A stretch of DNA of 64,000 nucleotides, taken from NCBI RefSeq assembly GCF_030063305.1, contig NZ_JASISV010000004.1, positions 245,237-309,236 on the forward strand. The letters are read 5' to 3'. This DNA comes from Salinibacterium sp. G-O1. Its GTDB lineage: Bacteria > Actinomycetota > Actinomycetes > Actinomycetales > Microbacteriaceae. The translations under genes were made by a program, and so were the position numbers. The notes under the pieces were generated by a model that had not been told where the DNA came from, made no database searches, and saw only the letters and a list, made by a program, of their open reading frames with translations. Positions 30,188 through 38,647 of this stretch are shown in pieces; the stretch's first letter is position 1, and each line of letters starts with the position of its first letter.

Positions 30188-31624
30188 ATGGCCTATGAAT
30201 TCGAGCGCACGCAACGCATCGCGATACTCGGAGGTGGGCCTGGAGGATACGAGGCAGCTCTGGCCGGGGCGCAATTAGGCGCAGAGGTGACCCTTGTTGA
30301 GCGCGAAGGTGTCGGCGGGTCGGCCGTTCTCACCGACGTGGTGCCGTCGAAAACTCTCATCGCCACCGCCGAAGCGACCAACGGCATCGGCGAAGCCGCC
30401 GACCTCGGCGTGCAGTTCTTCACCCGCTCAGAATCGGGCAGGGCAGTGCGGCCCGAGGTCACGGTCAACCTGTCTGCCGTCAACGCCCGCCTCATGCGGC
30501 TCGCGCGCCAGCAGTCCGAAGACATGAAGTCCCAGCTGATCAAGGCCGGGGTTCGCATCGTCCAGGGGGAGGGCCGCCTCGACGGCCCCCAGCGTCTCGT
30601 CGTGTCCACGGGCAAGGGCACCGCCGGCACCGACTTCGATGAGATCGACGCAGACACCGTGGTGGTGTCCGTGGGCGCCCGCCCGCGCATCCTTGACACC
30701 GCCGTGCCGGATGGCGAGCGCATCCTGACCTGGACGCAGCTGTACACGCTTAGCCAGGTGCCTGAGCACCTCATCGTGGTGGGTTCCGGTGTGACCGGTG
30801 CCGAGTTCGCGTCCGCATACCGGGCGCTCGGTTCCGAGGTCACGCTGATCTCATCGCGCGACCAGGTCCTCCCCGGCGAAGATGCCGACGCCGCGCGCGT
30901 GATCGAGGATGTCTTCAAGCGCAACGGGATGCAGGTGCTCTCCAAGTCCCGTGCCGCGTCCGTCGCCCGCACCGAGACAGGCGTGATCGCCACCCTCGCC
31001 GACGGACGGACCGTCGAAGGCAGCCACTGCCTCCTCGCCGTGGGATCCATTCCCAACACGGCAGGGATCGGCCTCGAGGAGGCCGGAGTGCAGCTGACCG
31101 AATCCGGCCACATCCGCGTGAACAGGGTCGCCCGAACATCCATGCCGTCCATCTACGCGGCCGGCGACTGCTCGGACTTCCTGCCGCTCGCCTCCGTCGC
31201 ATCGATGCAGGGGCGCACGGCCGTGTTTCATGCGATGGGTGACGGCGTCACTCCGATCGAGTTGCGGAACGTGACATCCAACATCTTCACCCAGCCCGAG
31301 ATCGCGACAGTCGGCTGGACGCAGAAGCAGATCGAGGATGGCGTCGCTCAGGGTGAGGTCTACAAACTGCCCCTCGCGTCGAACCCTCGCGCCAAGATGA
31401 TGGGCATCAAGGACGGTTTCGTGAAGCTCTTCGCCCGCACGGGCTCGGGCACCGTCATTGGCGGCATCATCGTGGCACCGCACGCATCCGAGCTGATCAT
31501 GTCGGTCGCGCTCGCCGTGGAGCACCGTCTGACCGTCGACCAGCTGGCCCGTGCGTTCTCGGTGTACCCGTCGCTGACGGGCAGCATCACGGATGCCGCC
31601 CGCGCGATGCACATCGTCGACTAG
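30188..31624 (+). CDS. NAD(P)H-quinone dehydrogenase (LpdA-like flavoprotein disulfide reductase family)
   Basis: 478 aa FAD/NAD(P) enzyme. ILGGGPGGYEAALAGAQLGA binds FAD, VVGSGVTGAEFASAYRALG binds NAD(P)H, and YAAGDCSDF is the second FAD motif. The redox-active CxxxxC of lipoamide dehydrogenases is replaced by SAVLTDVVPSK, as in mycobacterial LpdA (Rv3303c), which is a quinone reductase and not part of pyruvate dehydrogenase. The usual dimer-interface catalytic His region near SVYPSLTGS is also altered. No Shine-Dalgarno; GACAAT lies 6 nt before the ATG, a near-match to the leaderless box. Confidence 0.9.
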   Translation: MAYEFERTQRIAILGGGPGGYEAALAGAQLGAEVTLVEREGVGGSAVLTDVVPSKTLIATAEATNGIGEAADLGVQFFTRSESGRAVRPEVTVNLSAVNARLMRLARQQSEDMKSQLIKAGVRIVQGEGRLDGPQRLVVSTGKGTAGTDFDEIDADTVVVSVGARPRILDTAVPDGERILTWTQLYTLSQVPEHLIVVGSGVTGAEFASAYRALGSEVTLISSRDQVLPGEDADAARVIEDVFKRNGMQVLSKSRAASVARTETGVIATLADGRTVEGSHCLLAVGSIPNTAGIGLEEAGVQLTESGHIRVNRVARTSMPSIYAAGDCSDFLPLASVASMQGRTAVFHAMGDGVTPIELRNVTSNIFTQPEIATVGWTQKQIEDGVAQGEVYKLPLASNPRAKMMGIKDGFVKLFARTGSGTVIGGIIVAPHASELIMSVALAVEHRLTVDQLARAFSVYPSLTGSITDAARAMHIVD

Positions 31625-31633
31625 GCCCGCGGG

Positions 31634-31693
31634 CGCCGAGCGCGCCCGTTCGGCTCCGCCGCGCGTGTGCGGTCGGGCGCGCTCGCGCCGAGG
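31634..31693. repeat. Left copy of an imperfect direct repeat flanking the AbiEi-like gene
   Basis: About 60 bp starting 9 bp after the reductase stop, matching 32768-32827 at 47 of 60 positions without gaps (19 of the first 20). The first 20 bp form a GCCGA/TCGGC dyad. The sequence is very GC-rich, so part of the match is compositional, but the first block is not. Confidence 0.5.
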
Positions 31694-31803
31694 GGCAGCG
31701 CTCGGCGCTGGGTCCCCTCGTCCACAGCGGCCGTCCGCGGGCGGGTGTGCACCGAGACGGCTGCGGCACGATGCCCGGGGCCGCGTTCCGGGAGCCTCGG
31801 TGG

Positions 31804-32766
31804 ATGACATCCACGCCCCGAACCGAGTGGCGCGACCACTTCCAGCGCGACGCTGAGCTCAGGATCAGGGGAGCCCGAGCCGCCCTCGTCGCCGCGGTGA
31901 GGCGCGGCGAGCTGGTGAAGGTCGGACGCGGCACGTACGCGCCGCCGGTCGACTCCATCCTTCCCGAGCAGGAGCGGACGCTTCAGCGCTACCTGGTGAG
32001 GATGCACGCCGCGCAGGTGGTGCAACCGACGCCCCCGATCTTCTCCCATCGCAGCGCCGCGATGGCGTGGGGTCTGCCTGCCGTCGAACCGCTGCCCCCA
32101 CTGCTGCATGTGGCGTCTGGGGCTGCGGCCGGAGGCAGATCCACGAAGCAGTTCACGCGGCACGGAACCGACCCGGGGGAGGTCAGCGTCATCGACGGAC
32201 TTCACGTGACCTCGCTGCAGCGCACCGTGATCGATGTCGCCCGCACGGCGAGTTTCCGGGAAGCCGTGTGCGTTGCCGACGCGGCGCTGAGCGGCGCGAG
32301 GGATGCTGCGGGTGCAGTCACGCGAAATCCGCTGTCGAAGGCCGAGCTCTTCGAGGAGCTGGTGAGCGCGGGCCGCGGGCGGGGTGTGGCGCAGGCCCGG
32401 GCGGTCGTCGACTTCGCGGATGGGGCATCCGGCTCCCCGGGGGAGTCGTGCAGCCGGGTGGGCATGCACCTGCTACACCTTCCGCCGCCCATCCTTCAGC
32501 AGCCGTTTTTCGATCGGCACGGGCTCATCGGCTACACCGATTTTTGGTGGAAGCACCACAGGCTGATGGGGGAGTTCGATGGAGCCAGCAAATACACGAA
32601 TCCGGTGTACCTTCGCGGGCGGTCTCCCGCCAGGGCGCTCGCGGACGAGAAGAAGCGCGAGGATCGACTGCGCGCATCCGGCCGAGGCATGTCACGGTGG
32701 GGCTGGGCAGTTGCGATGTCGTTGCCGACGTTGCGGGCACACCTTGTGGCCGCGGGGCTTCGGTGA
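31804..32766 (+). CDS. AbiEi-like protein with C-terminal endonuclease-like domain
   Basis: 320 aa. Residues 5-50 look like the winged-helix AbiEi antitoxin N-terminal domain (ELRIRGARAALVAAVRRGEL, then VKVGRGTYAPP). The C-terminal half has E214, D246 in IGYTDFWW, E257 and D259 in GEFDG, and K263-Y264, the pattern of DUF559/Vsr-like PD-(D/E)XK folds. No AbiEii toxin or other partner gene adjoins. Such solitary proteins are common in actinomycetes and have no established function. The ATG at 31804 has GGAG 9 nt upstream; a GTG at 31747 is an alternative. Flanked by GC-rich direct repeats, so mobility is possible. Confidence 0.75.
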   Translation: MTSTPRTEWRDHFQRDAELRIRGARAALVAAVRRGELVKVGRGTYAPPVDSILPEQERTLQRYLVRMHAAQVVQPTPPIFSHRSAAMAWGLPAVEPLPPLLHVASGAAAGGRSTKQFTRHGTDPGEVSVIDGLHVTSLQRTVIDVARTASFREAVCVADAALSGARDAAGAVTRNPLSKAELFEELVSAGRGRGVAQARAVVDFADGASGSPGESCSRVGMHLLHLPPPILQQPFFDRHGLIGYTDFWWKHHRLMGEFDGASKYTNPVYLRGRSPARALADEKKREDRLRASGRGMSRWGWAVAMSLPTLRAHLVAAGLR

Positions 32767-32767
32767 C

Positions 32768-32827
32768 CGCCGAGCGCGGCCGTTCGGCGCCACCGCGGGC
32801 GTGCGCACGACGGCGGTCGCGCCGGGA
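32768..32827. repeat. Right copy of the imperfect direct repeat flanking the AbiEi-like gene
   Basis: Begins 1 bp after the stop of the AbiEi-like gene. The first 22 bp form a hairpin (CGCCGAGC with GTTCGGCG, one G-T pair), so each copy may also work as a terminator. The 59-bp remainder up to the carboxylase stop is extremely GC-rich with no gene. Confidence 0.5.
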
Positions 32828-32886
32828 GGGCGCGGTGGGCGGGGTCGGGCGGTGGGGCGGGCGCGCGGCGGGGTCGCGCCGCGGGG

Positions 32887-34641
32887 TCAGTCGACGATGT
32901 TCAGCAGCAGGTGACCGGATGCCACGGTGGCGCCCACGGTCGCGTTGACGCCGGTCACGGTGCCGTCCTTGTGGGCGACGAGAGGCTGCTCCATCTTCAT
33001 CGCCTCGAGCACGAGGATCAGGTCGCCCTTCACCACCCGGTCGCCCTCGGCGACGGCCAGCTTCACGACGGTGGCCTGCATGGGCGCCTTCAGCGAGTCG
33101 CCCGTGACGGTGCTCACCGAGCTGGATGCCCGCCGCTTGGGTGCAGCGGCGAGAGCCGTTCCACCACCGGTGGTCGGGACGAGTTTCGTCGGAAGGGAGA
33201 CCTCGACGCGCTTGCCCCCCACCTCGACGACGACGTTGTGGCGGGCCACGGGCGGTGTCCCGTCGGTGAGTGACCCGCTCCAGGGCTCGATGTCGTTGAC
33301 GAAGTCCGTCTCGATCCAGCGGGTGTAGATGCTGAAGGGCGACGACGTGAAGGCGGGGTCGCGCACGATCTTGCGGTGGAAGGGCAGCACTGTCGGCAGT
33401 CCGGCGACCTCGAACTCGTCGAGGGCGCGCCGTGAGCGCTCGAGGGCGTCTTCACGCGTTGATCCGGTGACGATCAGTTTGGCGAGCAGCGAGTCGAACG
33501 CGCCGCTGATGACGTCTCCGGTGGTGACGCCGCTGTCCACTCGCACGCCGGGGCCTCCCGGCATCCTGAGCACATGGACGGGCCCTGGCGACGGCATGAA
33601 GTTCAGTCCGGGGTCTTCCCCGTTGATGCGGAACTCGAACGAGTGGCCGACCGGGGTGGGGTCGTCGTAGTCGATGCTGCCGCCGGCGGCGATGCGGAAC
33701 TGTTCGCGCACGAGGTCGATGCCGGTGACCTCTTCAGAGACGGGATGCTCGACCTGCAGTCGCGTGTTGACCTCGAGGAACGAGATGGTTCCGTCGCGAG
33801 CCACCAGGAACTCGCACGTTCCGGCACCCACGTAGCCGACCTCGCGCAGGATCGCCTTGGAGGACGAGTACAGCAATTCGTTCTGCTCGTCGGTGAGGAA
33901 CGGTGCCGGTGCTTCTTCGACGAGCTTCTGGTGCCGACGCTGCAGCGAGCAGTCGCGCGTCGAGATGACGACGACGTTGCCGAAGCTGTCTGCGAGGCAC
34001 TGGGTCTCGACGTGACGCGGCTGGTCGAGATATTTCTCGACGAAGCACTCGCCGCGACCGAATGCTGCGACCGCCTCGCGGGTGGCCGATTCGAACAGTT
34101 CGGGGATCTCTTCGCGGGTGCGGGCGACCTTGAGTCCGCGACCGCCACCACCGAACGCGGCCTTGATGGCGACAGGCAACCCGTGGATGTCGACGAAGTC
34201 GAGCACCTCGGCGGCTCCCGAGACCGGGTTGAGCGTGCCGGGCGCGAGGGGCGCCCCGACCTTTTCGGCGATGTGCCTGGCCGAGACCTTGTCTCCCAGC
34301 TGCTCGATCGCTGCGGCGGACGGGCCGATCCAGATCAGGCCGGCATCGATGACAGCCTGGGCGAACGCGGCGTTCTCGGCGAGAAATCCGTAGCCGGGGT
34401 GCACGGCGTCAGCGCCGGAGCGCCGGGCGACGGACAGCAGTTTTTCGATGACGAGGTAGGTTTCCGCAGACGTCGTGCCGTCGAGCGCGTACGCCTCGTC
34501 GGCGAGCTTGACGTGCCGGGCGTCCCTGTCCTGGTCTGCGTACACGGCAACGGTTGCGATGCCGCTGTCTTTTGCAGCGCGGACGACGCGCACTGCGATC
34601 TCTCCACGGTTGGCGATGAGTACCTTCGTGATGCGAGCCAT
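32887..34641 (-). CDS. accA3: Acyl-CoA carboxylase alpha subunit (biotin carboxylase + biotin carrier)
   Basis: 584 aa fusion of ATP-grasp biotin carboxylase and biotin carrier. [15 protein letters not shown] opens the carboxylase domain, [13 protein letters not shown] is the ATP loop, [20 protein letters not shown] is the catalytic block, and [15 protein letters not shown] near the C-terminus holds the biotinylated Lys. It carboxylates biotin for malonyl- or propionyl-CoA synthesis together with the beta (40391-41995) and epsilon (40167-40394) subunits. TAAGCT lies 8 nt before the ATG with no clear Shine-Dalgarno. Confidence 0.95.
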   Translation of the reverse strand: MARITKVLIANRGEIAVRVVRAAKDSGIATVAVYADQDRDARHVKLADEAYALDGTTSAETYLVIEKLLSVARRSGADAVHPGYGFLAENAAFAQAVIDAGLIWIGPSAAAIEQLGDKVSARHIAEKVGAPLAPGTLNPVSGAAEVLDFVDIHGLPVAIKAAFGGGGRGLKVARTREEIPELFESATREAVAAFGRGECFVEKYLDQPRHVETQCLADSFGNVVVISTRDCSLQRRHQKLVEEAPAPFLTDEQNELLYSSSKAILREVGYVGAGTCEFLVARDGTISFLEVNTRLQVEHPVSEEVTGIDLVREQFRIAAGGSIDYDDPTPVGHSFEFRINGEDPGLNFMPSPGPVHVLRMPGGPGVRVDSGVTTGDVISGAFDSLLAKLIVTGSTREDALERSRRALDEFEVAGLPTVLPFHRKIVRDPAFTSSPFSIYTRWIETDFVNDIEPWSGSLTDGTPPVARHNVVVEVGGKRVEVSLPTKLVPTTGGGTALAAAPKRRASSSVSTVTGDSLKAPMQATVVKLAVAEGDRVVKGDLILVLEAMKMEQPLVAHKDGTVTGVNATVGATVASGHLLLNIVD

Positions 34642-34649
34642 AGTTACCT

Positions 34650-34655
34650 AGCTTA
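34650..34655 (-). promoter_or_regulatory. Candidate leaderless -10 box for accA3
   Basis: Minus-strand TAAGCT, 8-nt spacer, then ATG at 34641. Spacer slightly long for a strictly leaderless start. Confidence 0.4.
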
Positions 34656-34683
34656 GGTGTGAGGGCGCTGAGGCCTTTGGTTG

Positions 34684-34724
34684 GTAGAAACAAAAACAGC
34701 GGGAGCCGGGGTGCGGGTTTCTAC
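34684..34724 (-). terminator. Inverted repeat at the end of maf
   Basis: GTAGAAAC and GTTTCTAC form an 8-bp dyad overlapping the maf stop. Read on the minus strand, a TTTTTG run lies just before the second arm. It may terminate maf transcription before accA3, but the long loop makes it weak. Confidence 0.35.
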
Positions 34725-35344
34725 AGCTCCTGACGATTCCACAGGGTATGCCACGGAACGTCGAACTCGAGAAGCAGGGTGCGCACCAGGGCGACAGACA
34801 GTCCGACGACGGCGTGCGGGTCGCCGTCGACCCTGGAGATGAAGGGCGCGCCGAGGCTGTCGATGGTGAAGGCACCGGCGACCTGCAGCGGTTCACCGGT
34901 GGCAACGTATGCGTCGATTTCCTCGTCGGTGATCGTGTCGGCAAAGGTGACGGATGCCGTTGACACTCCACCGACGGCCCGACCCAGTGTGCCGCCTCGG
35001 TGGTCGATCAGCCAGTGACCCGAGTGCAGCATCCCCGTGCGCCCGCGTTGTGCACGCCAGCGCTCGCGGGCGACCTCAGGCAGGTGCGGCTTGCCGTAGA
35101 GCGTTCCGTCGATCTCGAAGGCGGAATCTCCCCCGAGGATGAATCCGTCGATCGGTGAGCGGCCGACGACCGCCTCGGCTTTGGCTCGTGCGAGCAGCTG
35201 GACGAGCGCGGGGCCGCTCAGTGGTCCCGCAGTCGCGGCGACGGCATCCTCATCCACACCGGATGACAGCAGCACGGGTTCGACCCCCACCGCGCGGAGG
35301 GTCGCGAGTCGCGCCGGAGACGTTGACGCGAGGTACAGCCGCAC
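34721..35344 (-). CDS. maf: Maf family nucleotide pyrophosphatase
   Basis: Cytoplasmic house-cleaning nucleoside triphosphate pyrophosphatase, 207 aa. LYLASTSPARLATLRAVG is the family's N-terminal S-x-S-x-R-x2-L block, and FILGGDSAFEIDGTLYGKP has the central Asp and Lys residues. DADGYRVQG-type recognition residues of YhdE are not evident; the later motif reads QVAGAFTIDSLGAPFI. I choose the GTG at 35344, which has AGGAG 4 nt upstream. Maf beside acyl-CoA carboxylase genes is a usual actinobacterial arrangement. Confidence 0.9.
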   Translation of the reverse strand: MRLYLASTSPARLATLRAVGVEPVLLSSGVDEDAVAATAGPLSGPALVQLLARAKAEAVVGRSPIDGFILGGDSAFEIDGTLYGKPHLPEVARERWRAQRGRTGMLHSGHWLIDHRGGTLGRAVGGVSTASVTFADTITDEEIDAYVATGEPLQVAGAFTIDSLGAPFISRVDGDPHAVVGLSVALVRTLLLEFDVPWHTLWNRQEL

Positions 35345-35352
35345 GGTGCTCC

Positions 35353-35358
35353 TATGCT
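35353..35358 (+). promoter_or_regulatory. Leaderless -10 box for the RNA methyltransferase gene
   Basis: TATGCT, 6-nt spacer, then ATG at 35365. It lies in the 20-bp gap before the divergent maf gene and overlaps the maf ribosome binding site region. Confidence 0.5.
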
Positions 35359-35364
35359 CGAACA

Positions 35365-36606
35365 ATGGGTGAATTCGCAGGCAGGTCGATCGAGGTCGAC
35401 GTTACCAACATTGCACATGGCGGAGTTTCGGTCGCACGCCACGACGGACGGGTCGTGTTTGTGGCTGACGCGATCCCGGGGGAGCGGGTGGTCGCGAGGG
35501 TGAGCGAAGACTCCAAGAAGTCGTTCTGGCGCGCCGAGACCGTATCGGTGGTGTCGCCGAGCGAGCATCGCCAGCCCCACGTCTGGAGTGCCGCATCCAT
35601 CGACCGCGACCCGGCAGACCGGGCCGGCGGCGCAGAATTCGGCCACATCAACCTGGCGCACCAACGTGAACTGAAGCGGCAGGTGCTCGCAGAATCGCTG
35701 CAGCGCATGGCGAAGGTCGAAAGCGACGTTCAGGTCGAGGCGCTGCCCGGCGACGAGGAACGCGGCGGCACAGGATGGCGCACCCGGGTCAGGCTGCATG
35801 TCGACGACACCGGGCGCGCCGGCCCGTTCGCGGCCCGATCCCACCGGGTCATCCCTGTCAGCGAGCTTCCGCTGGCGACCGATGAGTTGTCGGCCGCGGC
35901 ACCGCTCGACCAGGACTTCACCGGATCGGAGCACGTCGACGTGCTCGCGCCGTCGTCAGGAGGCGTCCGGCTGATCATCGGCGGCAAGAAGGCCCAGAAG
36001 CGCAGCACGATCACAGAGATCGTGGGCGACCGGGAATTCCGGTTGGCCGATTCCGGCTTCTGGCAGGTGCATCGAAACGCCGCGGAAACCCTCACGAAGG
36101 CGGTGCAGGATGCGGTGGATCCCGAGAGATTCGACCCGCAGGCCCACAACCTCGACCTTTACGGCGGTGTGGGGTTGCTTGCGGCCGCCATCGCGGACAG
36201 GTTCGGACCGGCCACCAGGATCACCACGGTGGAGAGTGACGCCATCGCGACCGACTACGCGGCAGACAACCTCGCCGAGTGGATCGGCGCGCGATCCGAG
36301 ACCGCCAGGGTCGAACGCTGGGTTCGCGATCTTGCCGCATCGGCCAGCGCAACGGAAAAGTCGCGGCTCGCCAGGGCGACCGTCGTACTCGACCCTCCGC
36401 GCTCGGGTGCCGGCCGCGACGTCGTCGCATCCGTCGCCTCCCTCGCCCCGGCCCAGGTCATCTACGTGGCCTGCGACCCGGTTGCCTTCGCCCGCGACGT
36501 CGATTTCTTCGCGGGCCACGGCTACACGCTCACGGGCCTGAGGGCGTTCGATCTTTTCCCGAACACTCACCACGTCGAGGCGGTAGGAACGCTGTCACGA
36601 ACCTGA
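35365..36606 (+). CDS. Class I SAM-dependent RNA methyltransferase (TrmA/RlmCD-like) with TRAM domain
   Basis: 413 aa. Residues 5-60 form a TRAM RNA-binding domain (VTNIAHGGVSVAR, then VFVADAIPGERVVARV). The catalytic core has the SAM motif LDLYGGVGLLAAAIA, VLDPPRSGAG and the catalytic Cys in IYVACDPVAFARD. The four iron-sulfur cysteines found in RlmD are missing: the corresponding region reads HVWSAASIDRDP and GGAEFGHINL. That is common in actinobacterial members. It should make 5-methyluridine in tRNA or rRNA; which RNA is unknown. Confidence 0.9.
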   Translation: MGEFAGRSIEVDVTNIAHGGVSVARHDGRVVFVADAIPGERVVARVSEDSKKSFWRAETVSVVSPSEHRQPHVWSAASIDRDPADRAGGAEFGHINLAHQRELKRQVLAESLQRMAKVESDVQVEALPGDEERGGTGWRTRVRLHVDDTGRAGPFAARSHRVIPVSELPLATDELSAAAPLDQDFTGSEHVDVLAPSSGGVRLIIGGKKAQKRSTITEIVGDREFRLADSGFWQVHRNAAETLTKAVQDAVDPERFDPQAHNLDLYGGVGLLAAAIADRFGPATRITTVESDAIATDYAADNLAEWIGARSETARVERWVRDLAASASATEKSRLARATVVLDPPRSGAGRDVVASVASLAPAQVIYVACDPVAFARDVDFFAGHGYTLTGLRAFDLFPNTHHVEAVGTLSRT

Positions 36607-36684
36607 CCTTGCGCGGGAGTCGACGCAAAGTTGGCTCGCCGCAGAGTTACGATGGACTATTGCCCCTGCGAGATCGGAAATGTT

Positions 36685-37389
36685 TTGAATGAAACTACCG
36701 TGACCGACGCTCCGGCACCGCTCAGCATGTCGGGCGTGAGGGTCGCCGTGGTCGACGACCACGAGTCGGTACGTCTCGGTCTGAAGGCTGCGTTTATTGA
36801 TCAGGGATATGACTTCCTGGTCGAAGCAGCGACGGTTGACGAGTTCGTCGAGCGTTTGGCCGGCCGCGAAGTGGATGTGGTCGTGCTCGACCTTTCCCTC
36901 GGCGACGGTTCGACTGTCACTGACAATGTGAAGCGCGTGCAGGCCACCGGTTCCGCGGTGCTCGTCCACAGCATCGCCGACCGGGTCGCGAGCGTCCGTG
37001 AGGCACTCGCCGCCGGTGCAGCGGGAGTCATCCCCAAGTCGTCGTCGACGCGTACCGTGCTCGCTGCCGCAGCGACCGTCGCCAGGGGTGACGTGCTCAA
37101 CAACCTCGAGTGGGCCACCGCGATCGATGCAGACCGTGACTTCGCGAAAGCCCAGCTCGGGCGCCGCGAACGCGAGATCCTGCATCTGTATGCATCGGGA
37201 TTGCCGCTGAAACTCGCAGCCCAGCAACTGGGTATCGGGTATTCCACCGCACGTGAGTACCTGGACCGCATCCGAGTGAAGTATGTCGAGGTCGGTCGCC
37301 CAGCACCCACGAAGGTCGACCTCTTGCGCCGAGCTGTAGAAGACGGCATCCTCCCAGGGCTCGACTCGGATGGCGGAGATGGCAGGTAG
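36685..37389 (+). CDS. LuxR-type response regulator
   Basis: 234 aa from the chosen start. The receiver domain has VAVVDDHESVRLG, phospho-acceptor Asp69 in VVVLDLSLGDG and the Lys in AGVIPKSSS. The LuxR/NarL helix-turn-helix is GRREREILHLYASGLPLKLA to about residue 210. The start is uncertain: TTG 36685 is used here, but GTG 36700, ATG 36652 and TTG 36631 are in frame, and none has a convincing Shine-Dalgarno. The kinase gene overlaps its end by 20 bp, so the two form one regulatory pair. The targets are unknown. Confidence 0.88.
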   Translation: MNETTVTDAPAPLSMSGVRVAVVDDHESVRLGLKAAFIDQGYDFLVEAATVDEFVERLAGREVDVVVLDLSLGDGSTVTDNVKRVQATGSAVLVHSIADRVASVREALAAGAAGVIPKSSSTRTVLAAAATVARGDVLNNLEWATAIDADRDFAKAQLGRREREILHLYASGLPLKLAAQQLGIGYSTAREYLDRIRVKYVEVGRPAPTKVDLLRRAVEDGILPGLDSDGGDGR

Positions 37390-38647
37390 CGGCGTCGCCG
37401 TCGGCCCGCTTCCGCAAATCAAGCAGCCGCGCAACCCGATCAGCCGCAAGCAGGTTGAGAAGGTAATCTCCCGCAGTGTCGCGGGCTTTGGCATCGTCTT
37501 CGGGGCGCAGATGATTCCCTGGCTGCAGGGACAGATGGACGGGGCGTATCCCGTCTGGTTGTGGATAGTCGTCCCAGCGCTGTTCGGCTCGCTCATCATC
37601 GTGCTGGTGATGTCGATCGTGCAGGTGGCAGTGCGTGCGGCGCACGCACTGTTCACCGTTGTCTATATGGGCGCGCTTGTCACCTGGCCGTTCGCCGTCA
37701 TTCCCGGGGTGGAGGTCTTTCAGGGCATCCATTGGCTTAACTACCTGATCACTGTCGCCACGGCAATGGCCGCCATCGCCTACAGCACGCGCGTCGGCAT
37801 CATCTACCTGGTGGCCGCGCCAACGATCTACACCCTGGTGCGCATGACGGAACAGGGTGGTAGCGCCTCGTGGGAACTCGCCGTCGTTGAGGGCGTCTAC
37901 GCGTTCATCCTTGGCGCCGCGATCCAGATCATTGTGACCATGCTGCGGCAGGCCGCAACGAAGGTCGACAACGCTCAGGCGAACGCTCTCGACCGGTACG
38001 GTTTCGCGGTGCGTCAGCACGCGATGGAGGTCGAACGCGTCGAGGTCGATTCGATCGTTCACGACAGCGTGTTGACGACGTTTATCTCGGCGGCGCGTGC
38101 GCACACGGACCAGGCCCAGGCGCTGGCGGCCACCATGGCCGGCAACGCGATCGGGCATCTCAGGGACGCCGCAGCCGTAAACCCCGATGACGGCACCATG
38201 GTGCGTTATTCGGTGCTCGCGGGGAGGATCAGGGAGAGCGTGTCTGAGCTGTCCGCCCCGTTCGCCGTCACCGTGCGCAATCCGGGAAGCGGCTCGATGC
38301 CGGCCCAGGCGGCAGACGCCGTCCACTCGGCTGCGGTGCAGGCGATGATGAACAGCCTGCAGCACGCGGGGGAGGACGCTGGATCCCGCTGGGTCACGGT
38401 GCGCGGGCGAACTCCAAACTGTATCGAGGTCGTCGTGGGCGACGCGGGTGCAGGGTTCGAGCTCTCCGGCATCTCGAATGAGCGGCTCGGAGTGCGGATG
38501 TCGCTCGTCGAGCGCGTCGCCAATGCTGGCGGGCTTACGACCATCGACACAGCGCCAGGCAAGGGCACCGTCGTTACCGTTCGCTGGCCAGCGGGGCCCG
38601 CCCCAGCCCCGATCGACGTAGTCACTCACGACGGAGGGTCACGATGA
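37370..38647 (+). CDS. Sensor histidine kinase (DesK/NarX-like)
   Basis: 425 aa. The N-terminus has six hydrophobic segments between about residues 38 and 195 and no large extracellular domain, so it probably senses the membrane itself or a membrane partner. The dimerisation helix has His231 in VDSIVHDSVLTTF (H-D motif as in HisKA_3 kinases). HATPase_c follows with QAMMNSLQHA (N box), VVVGDAGAGFELS (G1) and ERLGVRMSLVERV plus GKGTVVTVRWP (G2). All catalytic motifs are present. It overlaps the regulator upstream and the membrane protein downstream. Confidence 0.88.
   Translation: MAEMAGSGVAVGPLPQIKQPRNPISRKQVEKVISRSVAGFGIVFGAQMIPWLQGQMDGAYPVWLWIVVPALFGSLIIVLVMSIVQVAVRAAHALFTVVYMGALVTWPFAVIPGVEVFQGIHWLNYLITVATAMAAIAYSTRVGIIYLVAAPTIYTLVRMTEQGGSASWELAVVEGVYAFILGAAIQIIVTMLRQAATKVDNAQANALDRYGFAVRQHAMEVERVEVDSIVHDSVLTTFISAARAHTDQAQALAATMAGNAIGHLRDAAAVNPDDGTMVRYSVLAGRIRESVSELSAPFAVTVRNPGSGSMPAQAADAVHSAAVQAMMNSLQHAGEDAGSRWVTVRGRTPNCIEVVVGDAGAGFELSGISNERLGVRMSLVERVANAGGLTTIDTAPGKGTVVTVRWPAGPAPAPIDVVTHDGGSR

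Noticed and set aside
30188-31624. Lipoamide dehydrogenase of pyruvate dehydrogenase
   Set aside because: The redox-active cysteine pair is missing, so it cannot oxidise dihydrolipoamide by the usual route.
31804-32766. A complete AbiE toxin-antitoxin system
   Set aside because: Only the AbiEi-like part is present; no AbiEii nucleotidyltransferase gene adjoins.
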